From an uncultured Prevotella sp. (GTDB lineage Bacteria > Bacteroidota > Bacteroidia > Bacteroidales > Bacteroidaceae): DNA of 32,749 bases. Both the position numbers and the translations under genes were made by a program. How positions within the stretch are numbered: the first letter of the stretch is position 1; each line of letters begins with the position of its first letter. This document shows positions 1 through 8,242 of this stretch, piece by piece. The stretch is taken from positions 1 through 32,749 of the forward strand of contig CALCVT010000125.1 of assembly GCA_937906495.1 (NCBI GenBank). The letters run 5' to 3'. Under the pieces are notes generated by a model that saw only the letters and a list, made by a program, of their open reading frames with translations, was not told the origin of the DNA and made no database searches.

Positions 1-353
1 TGTCGCTAGCAATTAGGTGTTAGTTATTTAAATTTGCAAAGACAAGATTTTGAATTCAAAAACATAGTGACACTTAAATCCTCTTAAAATTCTCTACTCG
101 TTCCTTTGCTTCGGTCAAGGCTGTTGAAAGCGGTTATACACATGTTTTCATCCATTTTCATTGAGTAAGCGAGGTTTCGGTTGGCCTGTAGCGTTGTTTG
201 GGCTTGACTGTGCGTGCGGCTAAGTGTGTTATTCAATTTGCTTGTATCATTTTTGTTCGAAGTGCGCCGGGGTTCCGTGGCCTCATTTGATGTAAAAGTA
301 GCTGTGTTCGCCCGATACGTGTTTCTGAAACCAAAGCTTTAAGATAACCAGCT
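1..353. other. Left-edge non-coding stretch
   Basis: No open reading frame with convincing codon usage covers this stretch, and I see no RNA gene, strong hairpin or clean TAnnTTTG promoter in it. It precedes the first gene of the tubulin-like cluster and probably holds that gene's promoter and leader, but I cannot place either. Confidence 0.4.
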
Positions 354-911
354 ATGTGGAATTTTTTTGGAATACTCAGTAATTCCTTCGGAAGCCTTTT
401 AATAGGTATTGTGGCATCGCTTGTAGTGGTGGTATTGGCATTGGTGCTTATCCGGTCGTGGCAGAATAACCGGCAGTTTACCCCTATGAGTTATTTGATA
501 GGTGCAGTGCTTGGTGCCTGTTTGGCCTTTCAGTTTGTATGTGTGTCCGGTGCATTGACCGTGCGCGGTTATTGCGACGATTTGGAACAAGTCCTTACCC
601 ACGTTGAGCAAGTGGTATCCGACGGCACCTCCCCGCAGGACGACCCCGTAGCCGTAGTCAACCATTACATCAGCAGCGAGTGGCCCCTGCTTGCCGGTTA
701 TGTCGAGCAAGCAGGCGATACGGCCGTGATGAACGGCACCGCACTGGTCGACAACCTGCGTAGCGACATCAATTATTATCTTTTGCGCCGGGCCGGATGG
801 AGCATGCTTTTTCTGACCATTGGCATCTGGGGCATTGCCAGGAGCATGGAGCGCCCCCGAAGGTCGTCGCGAGGCAGCTATCATAGTCGACCGAAAATCT
901 ACGACGATTAG
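354..911 (+). CDS. Hypothetical membrane protein upstream of tubulin-like gene
   Basis: This 185-aa protein is not one I recognise. Hydrophobic segments lie near residues 12-34, 45-67 and 147-163, so it is probably an inner-membrane protein. The region between about 70 and 140 is hydrophilic and acidic and would form an extracytoplasmic or cytoplasmic domain. The C-terminal tail is short and rich in Arg and Ser. It is the first gene of the plus-strand cluster and is separated from the tubulin-like gene by 345 bp, so it may be a separate transcription unit. The reading frame has GC-rich third positions like its neighbours, which supports real coding. Its role is unknown; membership of the tubulin-like system is inferred only from proximity and orientation. 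Confidence 0.7.
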   Translation: MWNFFGILSNSFGSLLIGIVASLVVVVLALVLIRSWQNNRQFTPMSYLIGAVLGACLAFQFVCVSGALTVRGYCDDLEQVLTHVEQVVSDGTSPQDDPVAVVNHYISSEWPLLAGYVEQAGDTAVMNGTALVDNLRSDINYYLLRRAGWSMLFLTIGIWGIARSMERPRRSSRGSYHSRPKIYDD

Positions 912-1256
912 CTGAGGTTCAGGTCCGCGTGCAGCAAGCCCGGCCACCGTTGCCGTAAATTCGGCATCCGCCATCGAGCGTGCGGCACCCAACTTTTGCC
1001 ATCCGGCACCAACTCTCGCAAAATCGGAACCCTGCTTTCGAAAATTCAGAAATCCGCTTTCGAAAAATCAGATTCTGTTTTAAAAAATTCTACCCCCGTT
1101 CCCGTAAAAACAGAGCGTCCGATTCAGGAGTTCAGGCATAGGCAGACGTGCACAGATGCCCCGCTACCTACGCCTGGCGGCGCCCTCTTGCCAGCCTGCT
1201 CGTAACATAATCTATCACTACCATCCCTTTAAAAAATCATACATCAATATATTACC
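912..1256. other. Intergenic stretch before the tubulin-like gene
   Basis: A 69-codon frame runs through 996-1205, but its composition is low-complexity and Ser/Pro/Thr-rich and it resembles nothing known, so I do not call it a gene. Two imperfect 21-22 nt direct repeats beginning CTTTCGAAAA lie at about 1036-1078. The last 50 bases before 1257 are AT-rich and may contain the promoter of the main operon, although no clean TAnnTTTG element is visible. Confidence 0.35.
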
Positions 1257-4200
1257 ATGGCAAATCATCTAATCATTGGTTTGGGAGGAACCGGCGGTTC
1301 TATCCTTTGCGCCTTACGCAAACGTATTTACGAAGAATTTCGTTCGAACAATCCCCAAGGCAATGCCAACATCGAGTATCTGTATGTCGACTCCAGTTTG
1401 GCCGACCTCAATAACGAGAGCGATTGGCAAACCCTGGGAGCCTCGGTACAGCTCTCACCCTCGCAGCGCCTCTCTATCAATGGCATCGGGGCTGCTGTGC
1501 TCGATAATCTGGACCAATACCCTGGTCTGAATGCCTTTATCAACCGCAAGGACCAGTCGCTCCTGAACGAAGGCATCGGAGCCATTATCAGCGAAGGTAT
1601 TGGAGGTCAGCGCCGCCGTTTCGGACGTATGCTCTTTGCTAACAACATGTGCGGCTTACCCCAAAACACCTTTGTCGGGCAGCTCCATGCCCGCGTGCGT
1701 GCTCTTAAGGAGCGTGAGGATAGCCGTGACGTTACCTTCCACATTTGTGCCGGTCTGGGCGGTGGAACCGGTTCCGGATCCATTGTCGATGCCGTTACAC
1801 AAATACGCAACGAGTTTCAGCGTACGGGCGATAACCGTACCGAGTTTAATATCCAGCTCTACCTCTACGTTCCCGAAAAAATTATTCAGATACCCGGAGG
1901 CGAAGACAGCAACCGCTTTTACCAGCCCAACGGCTATGCTGCCCTGCTTGAGCTTAACGCCATGTCGGTGGGTAAATACCATCCTACCGATGTGAAGGGC
2001 AATACCGACGAATATGGCAAAGTGCGCCACCTGCTCAAGGGTCAGGATGCCTTCGATATGGCTTACCTCTTCAGCAATGTGAACGAAGCCGGCAAGGAGG
2101 TCAACCTGCATAAGGTGTTGCCCGGCATTGTGGGCGACTTCCTGTTCCAGAAAATTGTGGTGGCCGGCTTGCTCAACGAGGGTAAGATGAGCCGCCTCGT
2201 GTCGAACGAGAACAACGGCATGCTTCCCGAAGAGAACGAGGTGCACGAACCCGTACACAGCCGCCGCTTCATGACCTTTGGTGTCAAGCGCATAGAGTAT
2301 CCCGAGAACGAAGTGGTAGAATACGGTGCCTACCATTTTGCACGCCAGGCTTCGCTCCAGATGTTGCACGGCCTGTGGGACGATACCCGCGGTTTTGTAG
2401 ACGAATGTACCGAAGATATGGTGGGAAAAAACCTCAAGGCCGACATTTCGAAGCCCGAGGAACTCGAGTCGAATCTGCTGACCGACGAGTACCTTACGCT
2501 CGGCAAACCGCTTCCCTCAATCGAAAAGAATGTAACCAACTGGAAACCCATTATTTCGGGTTGGGAATTTTATATTGACCGCTACAAACAGGACGTAGAG
2601 AGCGAGTACAACAAGAAGGAGTGGTTCCAGACCTTCAATCAGTTGTGCGACAAATTCTTCGACAGCATGTACCGCGGCAAAGGCGTCAAAAAGTTTTATA
2701 TCGACTACGAAAGCGAGATATCTGGCTTTGCTGAGGAGATTGTGCGCCGCATCGAAAATAACCTCTTTACCAAGTGGCAGAACGGCGAGATGTCTATCAT
2801 TGAAGTGCATAAGTACATCAGGCTGCTCGTGGCCGACTGCGAAGAACGCGTCGAGGGCTTTCAGGGAAAAGTCAGCAAGTATGGCAAGTACCTCAACGAA
2901 GATTTGGGTCAGAAAATCGAGGAAGTGCGCAAAGACTGGAACAACATCGGCTGGCTGCGCGATGCCATTACCAACGCATCGACCAAGACCTTTAGCCGCT
3001 TTGCCGAGGTGAAGCGCGAACAGCTCACCCTCATGACCCAGGTGGTTGCTTACAACTATGCAGTTAAGCTTATCAACGAAATTAAAACCATGCTTATGGT
3101 GCTCAACGCCAACTGCATCGATCCCTTCCGGGCAACGCTCGTTGACTTTGCCGACAGCATGAAGCTGCAGGCCGAGGAAAAGTGCAAACTGTCAGATGCT
3201 GACAGCACCAATGTGCAGCGCGAAGTAATCAAGGAGTACGATCCCCGCATGGTGCGCCAAACCGTGGTCGGTTTTCTCAAGAACCAGCAGAACCAGCGGG
3301 AGTATGCCACTGCGCTCCGCCTAAATATTATCAACGCGGCCGGATCGGAAAATGCCACCTTCTCTTTGCTGTCAAAGAAAATCAATGTGGGCGTGCTGCA
3401 GAGCATCACCCTCAAGAGCTGCATTGAGAATGCGCGCAAGGAAATGGAAAACTACTCAACCATTAACCCCAACCAGCGCCTGGTGAAGGTGAACATTCTT
3501 GACAAACTCAGCAGCACCGAGTGCAGCACTCCCGAAAAGATGAAGAAGTTTGTGCAGGACATTTATAATGCGGCGCAGAGTTTCTTGACCTTCAATACCT
3601 CGGAGGAGGGACAAGGCAGTCCCGAAACGGCAGCAAATCATCAAAAAATTGTGCAGCTCTCCTTGCCTAAGTACGAGGAGAACGATGCCTTCCGCAACGA
3701 TTTTATTGCAGCCTTTGGCAATAGCGGCAACATACCCTTTGACCGCGACCGCGACGTGTCGGTCAACTTCAAGAGCAATCAGATTATCGTGGTAACGGCT
3801 CACAGCGGCTTCCCCCTCCGCTATGTCGACAACCTGCGCGTGCTCAAGGAAAAATACGATATGCTGACCCGCAACGAGGTGAACCGTATGGTGGTTCACA
3901 CCGAAAGCTTTGCCAAGGAACTCCCCTCGCTCTTCCGCGTAGACAAGATGACGATGCGTAAAAAACTCATACCCTATGTGCTCCTGGCCTATGCAATCGA
4001 CGGAATCATTGTGGAACGTGAGGACGTTGAAACCGGCGAGAAGTATAAAGCATTTGCCGGCGAGAAGAATAAGATGGGCCGTATCAGCCGTTGGGTACAT
4101 GTGGGCAATAATCCCATCGAAACCCTCGAGGAACTCAGCAAAGCCACCCGTGCCATGGATGCTGAAACCCTGAAAAACGTGGTGACGGCCGAGATGGAGG

Positions 4201-4364
4201 CTAACTACAAGCACATTGACAAACGAAATGCTCTGATGCTCAAATTGGGCGAACTGCTCGACAATGTGCTCCTTCCCCTGGTGGGCGACAACGAGAACAA
4301 TCCCGAGTTCATGGCCTTTAACAAGGCAGCCGAGGAACTCTGCGACAGCGACTTGAAATTATAA
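1257..4364 (+). CDS. Tubulin/FtsZ-superfamily GTPase (Tubulin_2-like), 1035 aa
   Basis: The N-terminus has a Rossmann-type start with GLGGTGG at residues 8-14. The tubulin/FtsZ signature GGGTGSG is at 168-174, inside a hydrophobic-strand/glycine-loop context (HICAGLGGGTGSGSIVDAV). These are the phosphate- and guanine-nucleotide-contacting loops of the superfamily. At 1035 aa it is more than twice the size of FtsZ (about 350-400 aa). The extra length is a long C-terminal region, largely helical and charged from about 350 to 900, with probable coiled-coil segments, and no membrane segment. This matches the large bacterial tubulin-like family (Pfam Tubulin_2), members of which have been linked to membrane remodelling on genomic-context grounds. 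It is followed after 22 bp by the MORN protein and then by exported proteins in the same direction. It is probably cytosolic and polymer-forming. It is not FtsZ itself: length and context both differ from a division-and-cell-wall cluster. Confidence 0.85.
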   Translation: MANHLIIGLGGTGGSILCALRKRIYEEFRSNNPQGNANIEYLYVDSSLADLNNESDWQTLGASVQLSPSQRLSINGIGAAVLDNLDQYPGLNAFINRKDQSLLNEGIGAIISEGIGGQRRRFGRMLFANNMCGLPQNTFVGQLHARVRALKEREDSRDVTFHICAGLGGGTGSGSIVDAVTQIRNEFQRTGDNRTEFNIQLYLYVPEKIIQIPGGEDSNRFYQPNGYAALLELNAMSVGKYHPTDVKGNTDEYGKVRHLLKGQDAFDMAYLFSNVNEAGKEVNLHKVLPGIVGDFLFQKIVVAGLLNEGKMSRLVSNENNGMLPEENEVHEPVHSRRFMTFGVKRIEYPENEVVEYGAYHFARQASLQMLHGLWDDTRGFVDECTEDMVGKNLKADISKPEELESNLLTDEYLTLGKPLPSIEKNVTNWKPIISGWEFYIDRYKQDVESEYNKKEWFQTFNQLCDKFFDSMYRGKGVKKFYIDYESEISGFAEEIVRRIENNLFTKWQNGEMSIIEVHKYIRLLVADCEERVEGFQGKVSKYGKYLNEDLGQKIEEVRKDWNNIGWLRDAITNASTKTFSRFAEVKREQLTLMTQVVAYNYAVKLINEIKTMLMVLNANCIDPFRATLVDFADSMKLQAEEKCKLSDADSTNVQREVIKEYDPRMVRQTVVGFLKNQQNQREYATALRLNIINAAGSENATFSLLSKKINVGVLQSITLKSCIENARKEMENYSTINPNQRLVKVNILDKLSSTECSTPEKMKKFVQDIYNAAQSFLTFNTSEEGQGSPETAANHQKIVQLSLPKYEENDAFRNDFIAAFGNSGNIPFDRDRDVSVNFKSNQIIVVTAHSGFPLRYVDNLRVLKEKYDMLTRNEVNRMVVHTESFAKELPSLFRVDKMTMRKKLIPYVLLAYAIDGIIVEREDVETGEKYKAFAGEKNKMGRISRWVHVGNNPIETLEELSKATRAMDAETLKNVVTAEMEANYKHIDKRNALMLKLGELLDNVLLPLVGDNENNPEFMAFNKAAEELCDSDLKL

Positions 4365-4386
4365 TCCTTTATACTCCGTTTAAATA

Positions 4387-5151
4387 ATGGCAAAGAAAGT
4401 AGGTAAATGTATTAACATTGAGTGTGATAACTATAAGCAGCTGGTTGAGGTAGAGCCGGGCGAGGAATTTGTTTGTCCCAAATGCCATCAGTCGCTCGAA
4501 GAGGGCGCTTCAACCCCTCAGACCACCCGGAAACCGCTAGTGAAATGGCTGATTGTGGGACTCCTGGCCGTTGCGGCCATCGGAGCTGTAGTGGTTGTAG
4601 TGCTTGGAACGGGCAGCAAAAAGCCTGAACCGGTTGACGAAGCTACCGAACAGATGGAGCCGAAGGACCAAGCTGCCGAAACCGTTGCTCAAAAGCCTGA
4701 CGAAGATACCGATACCATGGTTGCCGCCCCAAGCGATAAAATTGAGTACACCCGCGAGGACTCTATCCTTTTCGGTTTGGGTAAATACGCGAAAGGTGAT
4801 GTTCCGGTCGAAACAGCGACTTCAGGCACCCCGACGAAGGATGGAAACGTTCAGGGCACCAGCACCAATGCGAAGGGTGGAAACGTCCAGGCCACCAAAC
4901 CTTCGCCGAAGAAGGTTGCAAACGGCAAGGGTACTGTTAACTTGGGTTATGGCACCTATCACGGCGACTTGAAGAACGGCAAGCCCCACGGTTACGGCAA
5001 GATAACCTATAAAAAGAATACCCGCATTGTACCGTCGAAGGATTTTGTAGCCAATCCCGGCGATACCTTTGAAGGCGAGTTCCGCGATGGCCGCATCAGC
5101 GGCATCGGATACTGGTCGCACAATGGTAATCAAACAGCCGTAAAACCATGA
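4387..5151 (+). CDS. Zinc-ribbon, single-pass membrane protein with MORN repeats
   Basis: The 254-aa product has four parts. Residues 8-33 form a zinc ribbon (Cys8, Cys13, Cys30, Cys33). Residues 51-73 are one strong transmembrane helix preceded by Lys/Arg, which predicts a cytoplasmic N-terminus and an extracytoplasmic C-terminus. Residues 75-180 are a low-complexity acidic, then Gly/Thr-rich linker with a small internal repeat (KDGNVQGT and KGGNVQAT). Residues 188-209 and 227-246 are two MORN-type motifs of the form YxG(D/E)...G.p.G.G. MORN repeats bind lipids or proteins in other systems. It starts 22 bp after the tubulin-like gene and its stop overlaps the next gene by 4 bp, so translational coupling is likely. 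The architecture suggests it bridges the cytoplasmic tubulin-like protein and the envelope; that is inference. Confidence 0.8.
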   Translation: MAKKVGKCINIECDNYKQLVEVEPGEEFVCPKCHQSLEEGASTPQTTRKPLVKWLIVGLLAVAAIGAVVVVVLGTGSKKPEPVDEATEQMEPKDQAAETVAQKPDEDTDTMVAAPSDKIEYTREDSILFGLGKYAKGDVPVETATSGTPTKDGNVQGTSTNAKGGNVQATKPSPKKVANGKGTVNLGYGTYHGDLKNGKPHGYGKITYKKNTRIVPSKDFVANPGDTFEGEFRDGRISGIGYWSHNGNQTAVKP

Positions 5152-6293
5152 CCAAACGCTTGTGCGTAACAGTTATTTTCATCTCGGCTTTCACCCTGGT
5201 GGTGAATGCCGGGGTGACTTTCCGAACCCGTTGCTTGGAGCAACTGGCCAGGGCCATGCACCTGGAGTTGCCCGGGAAGTTGGGTCCGGACGTCAACAAC
5301 GATTCCACCTGGACCTTCAAGGGAAAGCCTTTGCGTGTGTGCACCAATAGTCTGGGCGATATTTCGCACATAGGCTATAAACTCTTCAACACCGGGTGGG
5401 CCGCCTCGTACCGCCCTGCCGAGCTGCTCTACTTTATTGAGCGCATGGCACTCGAAGAGGACGTGCAGGTGCCCGGAGTAGATCGTGCCGAACGTGAGGC
5501 CCGCCGCAACGTGATGTTCGGAGCCGGCCACGCAGGCATACTGAAGCATTTTAGTCCCGACGACGCTACCGGCATCGAATCGCGCGGCAAAAAAGGATTT
5601 GTGGTGCGGATGCAGCAAGTGCAACGGGAGGGGCAAAAAAAGCAGCAACGGGTTGAAATGGCTATACGCACCGACTATCAGGTACTCTCGGGAGCCAATG
5701 CCATTGAACTCGAAAACATTGTTGAGCGCGACCTGCCCCGCATGTCGGCCGAGCCCGTGACCGCCGAACAGGTGCTGAGCGATTGGAAAAAAGCCTCGTT
5801 TTCGCATGCCGAGGGCTATTCCATAGCCAGTAAGGGAACCTTTCTGTCCAATCAAATCAGGGCCAGTCTTTATCTGCAGGGTAAGGGTTCCCAACAGTGC
5901 CTCGTGATGGACAGCAAGATGCCGCTGCAGAGCCTTCACAACCTCCTGCTCACGGGCTGCTCGCCACGGCCCATCCCCCTGCAACTCACGCTCAACAAGT
6001 ATGGTTACCGCCAGCACCACCTGAAGGTGACGCTGCAGCAATTTGTACGCTATTGTCAGGCCGAAGGCTGCATTCTTTATTTGGGCATAAAGGATAAAGA
6101 TGCGCAAACAGTCAGCTGCACCCTTTGGGCCGTAAATCACACGTTGGCTTACAGCCACATGCTCATACTCAAGGTGCCTGTCAATTTGATTGCCGGCACG
6201 CCTGGCATGCTAACGGGTACGCTCTACACCTATACGCCACTGCAGTCAATGACCGATAAGTTTTTCAATAATTCCCAAACTTCTATCCAATGA
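5148..6293 (+). CDS. Exported protein of unknown function
   Basis: This 381-aa protein starts with a typical signal peptide (residues 1-21, basic start MTKR then a hydrophobic core ending VVNAG), so it is exported to the periplasm or outer membrane. I do not recognise a domain. The middle part (about 110-200) is charged, and the C-terminal third is beta-rich with alternating hydrophobic residues. The ATG overlaps the stop of the MORN gene by 4 bp, and its own end overlaps the next gene by 4 bp, placing it firmly inside one operon. A 342-codon frame on the opposite strand is a shadow of this gene, as its codon usage and lack of context show. Confidence 0.75.
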   Translation: MTKRLCVTVIFISAFTLVVNAGVTFRTRCLEQLARAMHLELPGKLGPDVNNDSTWTFKGKPLRVCTNSLGDISHIGYKLFNTGWAASYRPAELLYFIERMALEEDVQVPGVDRAEREARRNVMFGAGHAGILKHFSPDDATGIESRGKKGFVVRMQQVQREGQKKQQRVEMAIRTDYQVLSGANAIELENIVERDLPRMSAEPVTAEQVLSDWKKASFSHAEGYSIASKGTFLSNQIRASLYLQGKGSQQCLVMDSKMPLQSLHNLLLTGCSPRPIPLQLTLNKYGYRQHHLKVTLQQFVRYCQAEGCILYLGIKDKDAQTVSCTLWAVNHTLAYSHMLILKVPVNLIAGTPGMLTGTLYTYTPLQSMTDKFFNNSQTSIQ

Positions 6294-6973
6294 AACTAAG
6301 AAATCTGCTGGGCGCCCTTTTGCTTGGAGCTACTGCTCTTACGGCTGGTGCCGACGACCATAAAGACGTGCGTAAGGAGATAAACCGCATCAAGAAAAAC
6401 TCCAGCTACCTCTATGCCGAGGCTACAGCCCCCTCCGAGGCCAATGCCCGCAGTGCGGCCGAACTCAAGTTGTTTGATGCCATCAGCGAATGGGTCGAAG
6501 GGCAGCGGAAAGTGCGCAACAGCTCCAACCTGATTGTCAATAACCGCTCGGAACTCTGGACCAGTCTTTCCATGCCCCGGGGCAGCAACATGTACCGCTA
6601 CTTTATTTATGTAAAGAAGAAGGACATTATACCCACCGACAACGCTGTAGTGATTGCCAACCCCAAGCAACCCGCTGTGGATAAACAGTTGCAGGACGAA
6701 ATTCCCGCACCCATAGCCGAATTGGCTGCCTGTAAGCGCTATGCCGACCTGGCAGCGAAACTCAAGGCACTCGAGAGCCAGGGCAAACTCAAGCATTATG
6801 CGCGCTATGCCAACCTGACCAACCCCGAGACTAACTACCTTTTTATTTATAACCGCGACGGCGACGTGGTGGCCGTCCTCACTCCCGGCGCCGAGCGCAC
6901 CAACGTTCGTACTGGCAAGGCCGATGGTATTGTGAATTACCGCGGCTGTGGAGCCATCGGTGTCGAGTTCTAA
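6290..6973 (+). CDS. Exported protein of unknown function (LPP20-like N-terminal pattern)
   Basis: The 227-aa product has a signal peptide (MKLRNLLGALLLGATALTAGA). It is followed by a segment at about 40-75 in which Ala-rich helices start with a YAEATAPSEANARSAAELKL-type pattern. This resembles LPP20-like lipoproteins and FlgT-type domains (the EA..A...A motif), but no lipobox Cys is present. The C-terminal part has a beta-strand pattern and a few Gly turns. The start codon overlaps the previous stop by 4 bp and 29 bp separate it from the next gene. The LPP20-like reading is a weak pattern match and the function is unknown. Confidence 0.7.
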   Translation: MKLRNLLGALLLGATALTAGADDHKDVRKEINRIKKNSSYLYAEATAPSEANARSAAELKLFDAISEWVEGQRKVRNSSNLIVNNRSELWTSLSMPRGSNMYRYFIYVKKKDIIPTDNAVVIANPKQPAVDKQLQDEIPAPIAELAACKRYADLAAKLKALESQGKLKHYARYANLTNPETNYLFIYNRDGDVVAVLTPGAERTNVRTGKADGIVNYRGCGAIGVEF

Positions 6974-7002
6974 ACACATACGCAATCAACTTCTGAACAA
7001 CA

Positions 7003-8022
7003 ATGAAGCAACTATTTTCGACCTGTGCACTGTTGTGCGTCCTGCTGTTTAGCACTTTGCGCCTGCAGGCTCAATCAGTTAATGTTACCCTGACCATTGA
7101 CGAAGGTACAGCACACCCCGCAATCCTGACCAAGGCGGCCCACAATATCAGTCAGGTGCTGAGCGAAATTAACCGCGCGCAGGCAGCCGGTTCGGTGCTT
7201 ACCACCAAAAACCTGCCTATGAACGACTTTGCCCTCAAGTCTTTGCTCCGGCTGTGGGCGGTGACCCCCTTTTACATTGACGACGAAGAGGTGGTAGAGC
7301 GTTGCTGGATGTTCAGCAACGGCTCGATGCAAGTGAGCCACGTCCCCCTGATTATTACGCCCGTCGACGAAAACTTTGGCGTCGGAACCTATCAGGAAGC
7401 CGTTATTGAGTGCGACCGCAACGGAATCATTACCGACTTCCGCCTGGCTCTTGATGCCCATATGGCCGAGAGTATGGAGCGTTGCGGCGGTGTGGTCGAT
7501 AAAGAGCGGCAGATGATTATTATGCAATACATCGAGCGCTTTCGCACCGCCTATAATCAGCGCGACATCAACTTCATTAACCAAATCTTTAGCGGCGATG
7601 CGCTGATTATAACCGGCAAGGTCGTAACTGCGCGTACCGGCAATGATAATGCCAAGTGGACCCAAAAGGTTACCTACACCAAGCAGTCCAAGCAGCAGTA
7701 CCTGCGCAACCTGCGCATGGCTTTTGCCCGCAACAAATGGATTGACGTACAGTTTTCAGAAATAGGCGAGCATGGCGAGGGGGGTGGCTGTGCCGGCATC
7801 ACCCGCTCGCTTGTTAACCCCAACATGTACGGTGTGCGTTTGCGTCAGCACTGGAAGTCGAGCAACTATAGCGATGAGGGTTACCTCTTCCTGCTTTGGG
7901 AATTTCCCGATAACGGCGGCGATCCCACCATTCACGTACGTACCTGGCAACCCCAGTGGGTGAACGGGCAGAAGCAAACTCCAGACGATGACATCTCGAC
8001 CCTTGGAGCCTTCGACCTGTAA
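7003..8022 (+). CDS. Exported protein with possible NTF2-like domain
   Basis: This 339-aa protein has a signal peptide (residues 1-23, ending LRLQAQ). Residues about 165-300 contain a pattern typical of NTF2/SnoaL-like folds: a helix with YIERFRTAYNQRDINFINQIF, then beta strands and a Trp-rich C-terminal sheet. The N-terminal 150 residues look like a second beta-rich domain. It lies 29 bp after the previous gene and 27 bp before the next, in the same direction. I infer an accessory, probably ligand- or partner-binding role in the envelope; no catalytic residues can be assigned. Confidence 0.7.
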   Translation: MKQLFSTCALLCVLLFSTLRLQAQSVNVTLTIDEGTAHPAILTKAAHNISQVLSEINRAQAAGSVLTTKNLPMNDFALKSLLRLWAVTPFYIDDEEVVERCWMFSNGSMQVSHVPLIITPVDENFGVGTYQEAVIECDRNGIITDFRLALDAHMAESMERCGGVVDKERQMIIMQYIERFRTAYNQRDINFINQIFSGDALIITGKVVTARTGNDNAKWTQKVTYTKQSKQQYLRNLRMAFARNKWIDVQFSEIGEHGEGGGCAGITRSLVNPNMYGVRLRQHWKSSNYSDEGYLFLLWEFPDNGGDPTIHVRTWQPQWVNGQKQTPDDDISTLGAFDL

Positions 8023-8049
8023 TGCCTGTTTCTTAATATGTAAAACGCG

Positions 8050-8223
8050 ATGAAACGAATAAGTCTTTTCCTGCTCCTTCTGCTGCTGGCTGCTCCGCTT
8101 CTGGCCCAAACCGATTTTTTCATTACCAGCAGGTACGAAGAGGGCGACCGCATCGAGTCGCTCGACGGCAATAGCGGCGTGCTCATCCTCTCCAAGAGCA
8201 ACGACCTGGTCATTAATCTCTAA
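8050..8223 (+). CDS. 5' part of a frameshifted exported-protein gene
   Basis: The ATG at 8050 opens a clear signal peptide (MKRISLFLLLLLLAAPLLAQ) followed by about 37 residues, then TAA at 8221-8223. In the +1 frame, reading continues without a break from 8222 (AAT GCA GCC AAG AAG TAC GAG GTG) into the 462-codon frame that has no signal peptide of its own. Removing one base near 8221 would fuse the two into one protein of about 526 aa. The gene lies 27 bp after its upstream neighbour. Either the assembly has a one-base insertion or the gene is broken in this strain. No classical slippery heptamer is visible. Confidence 0.7.
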   Translation: MKRISLFLLLLLLAAPLLAQTDFFITSRYEEGDRIESLDGNSGVLILSKSNDLVINL

Positions 8224-8242
8224 TGCAGCCAAGAAGTACGAG

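Noticed and set aside
1036..1078. Two imperfect direct repeats starting CTTTCGAAAA
   Set aside because: Only two diverged copies of about 21 nt. This is within chance for an AT-rich interval and does not form a CRISPR or clear binding array.
996..1205. A 69-codon plus-strand frame before the tubulin-like gene
   Set aside because: Low-complexity Ser/Pro/Thr/Arg text with no family resemblance; I treat the interval as non-coding.
3456..4214. A 252-codon minus-strand frame inside the tubulin-like gene
   Set aside because: It lies wholly within the long plus-strand gene and has the composition of an antisense shadow.
5130..6158. A 342-codon frame on the minus strand opposite the exported-protein gene
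   Set aside because: It overlaps a gene with signal peptide and 4-bp operon overlaps. Its own translation has no domain or signal and arises from the GC-rich third positions of the real gene.
8205..8235. Programmed ribosomal frameshift as the reason for the split gene
   Set aside because: There is no slippery heptamer and no obvious downstream stem or pseudoknot. An indel is simpler.
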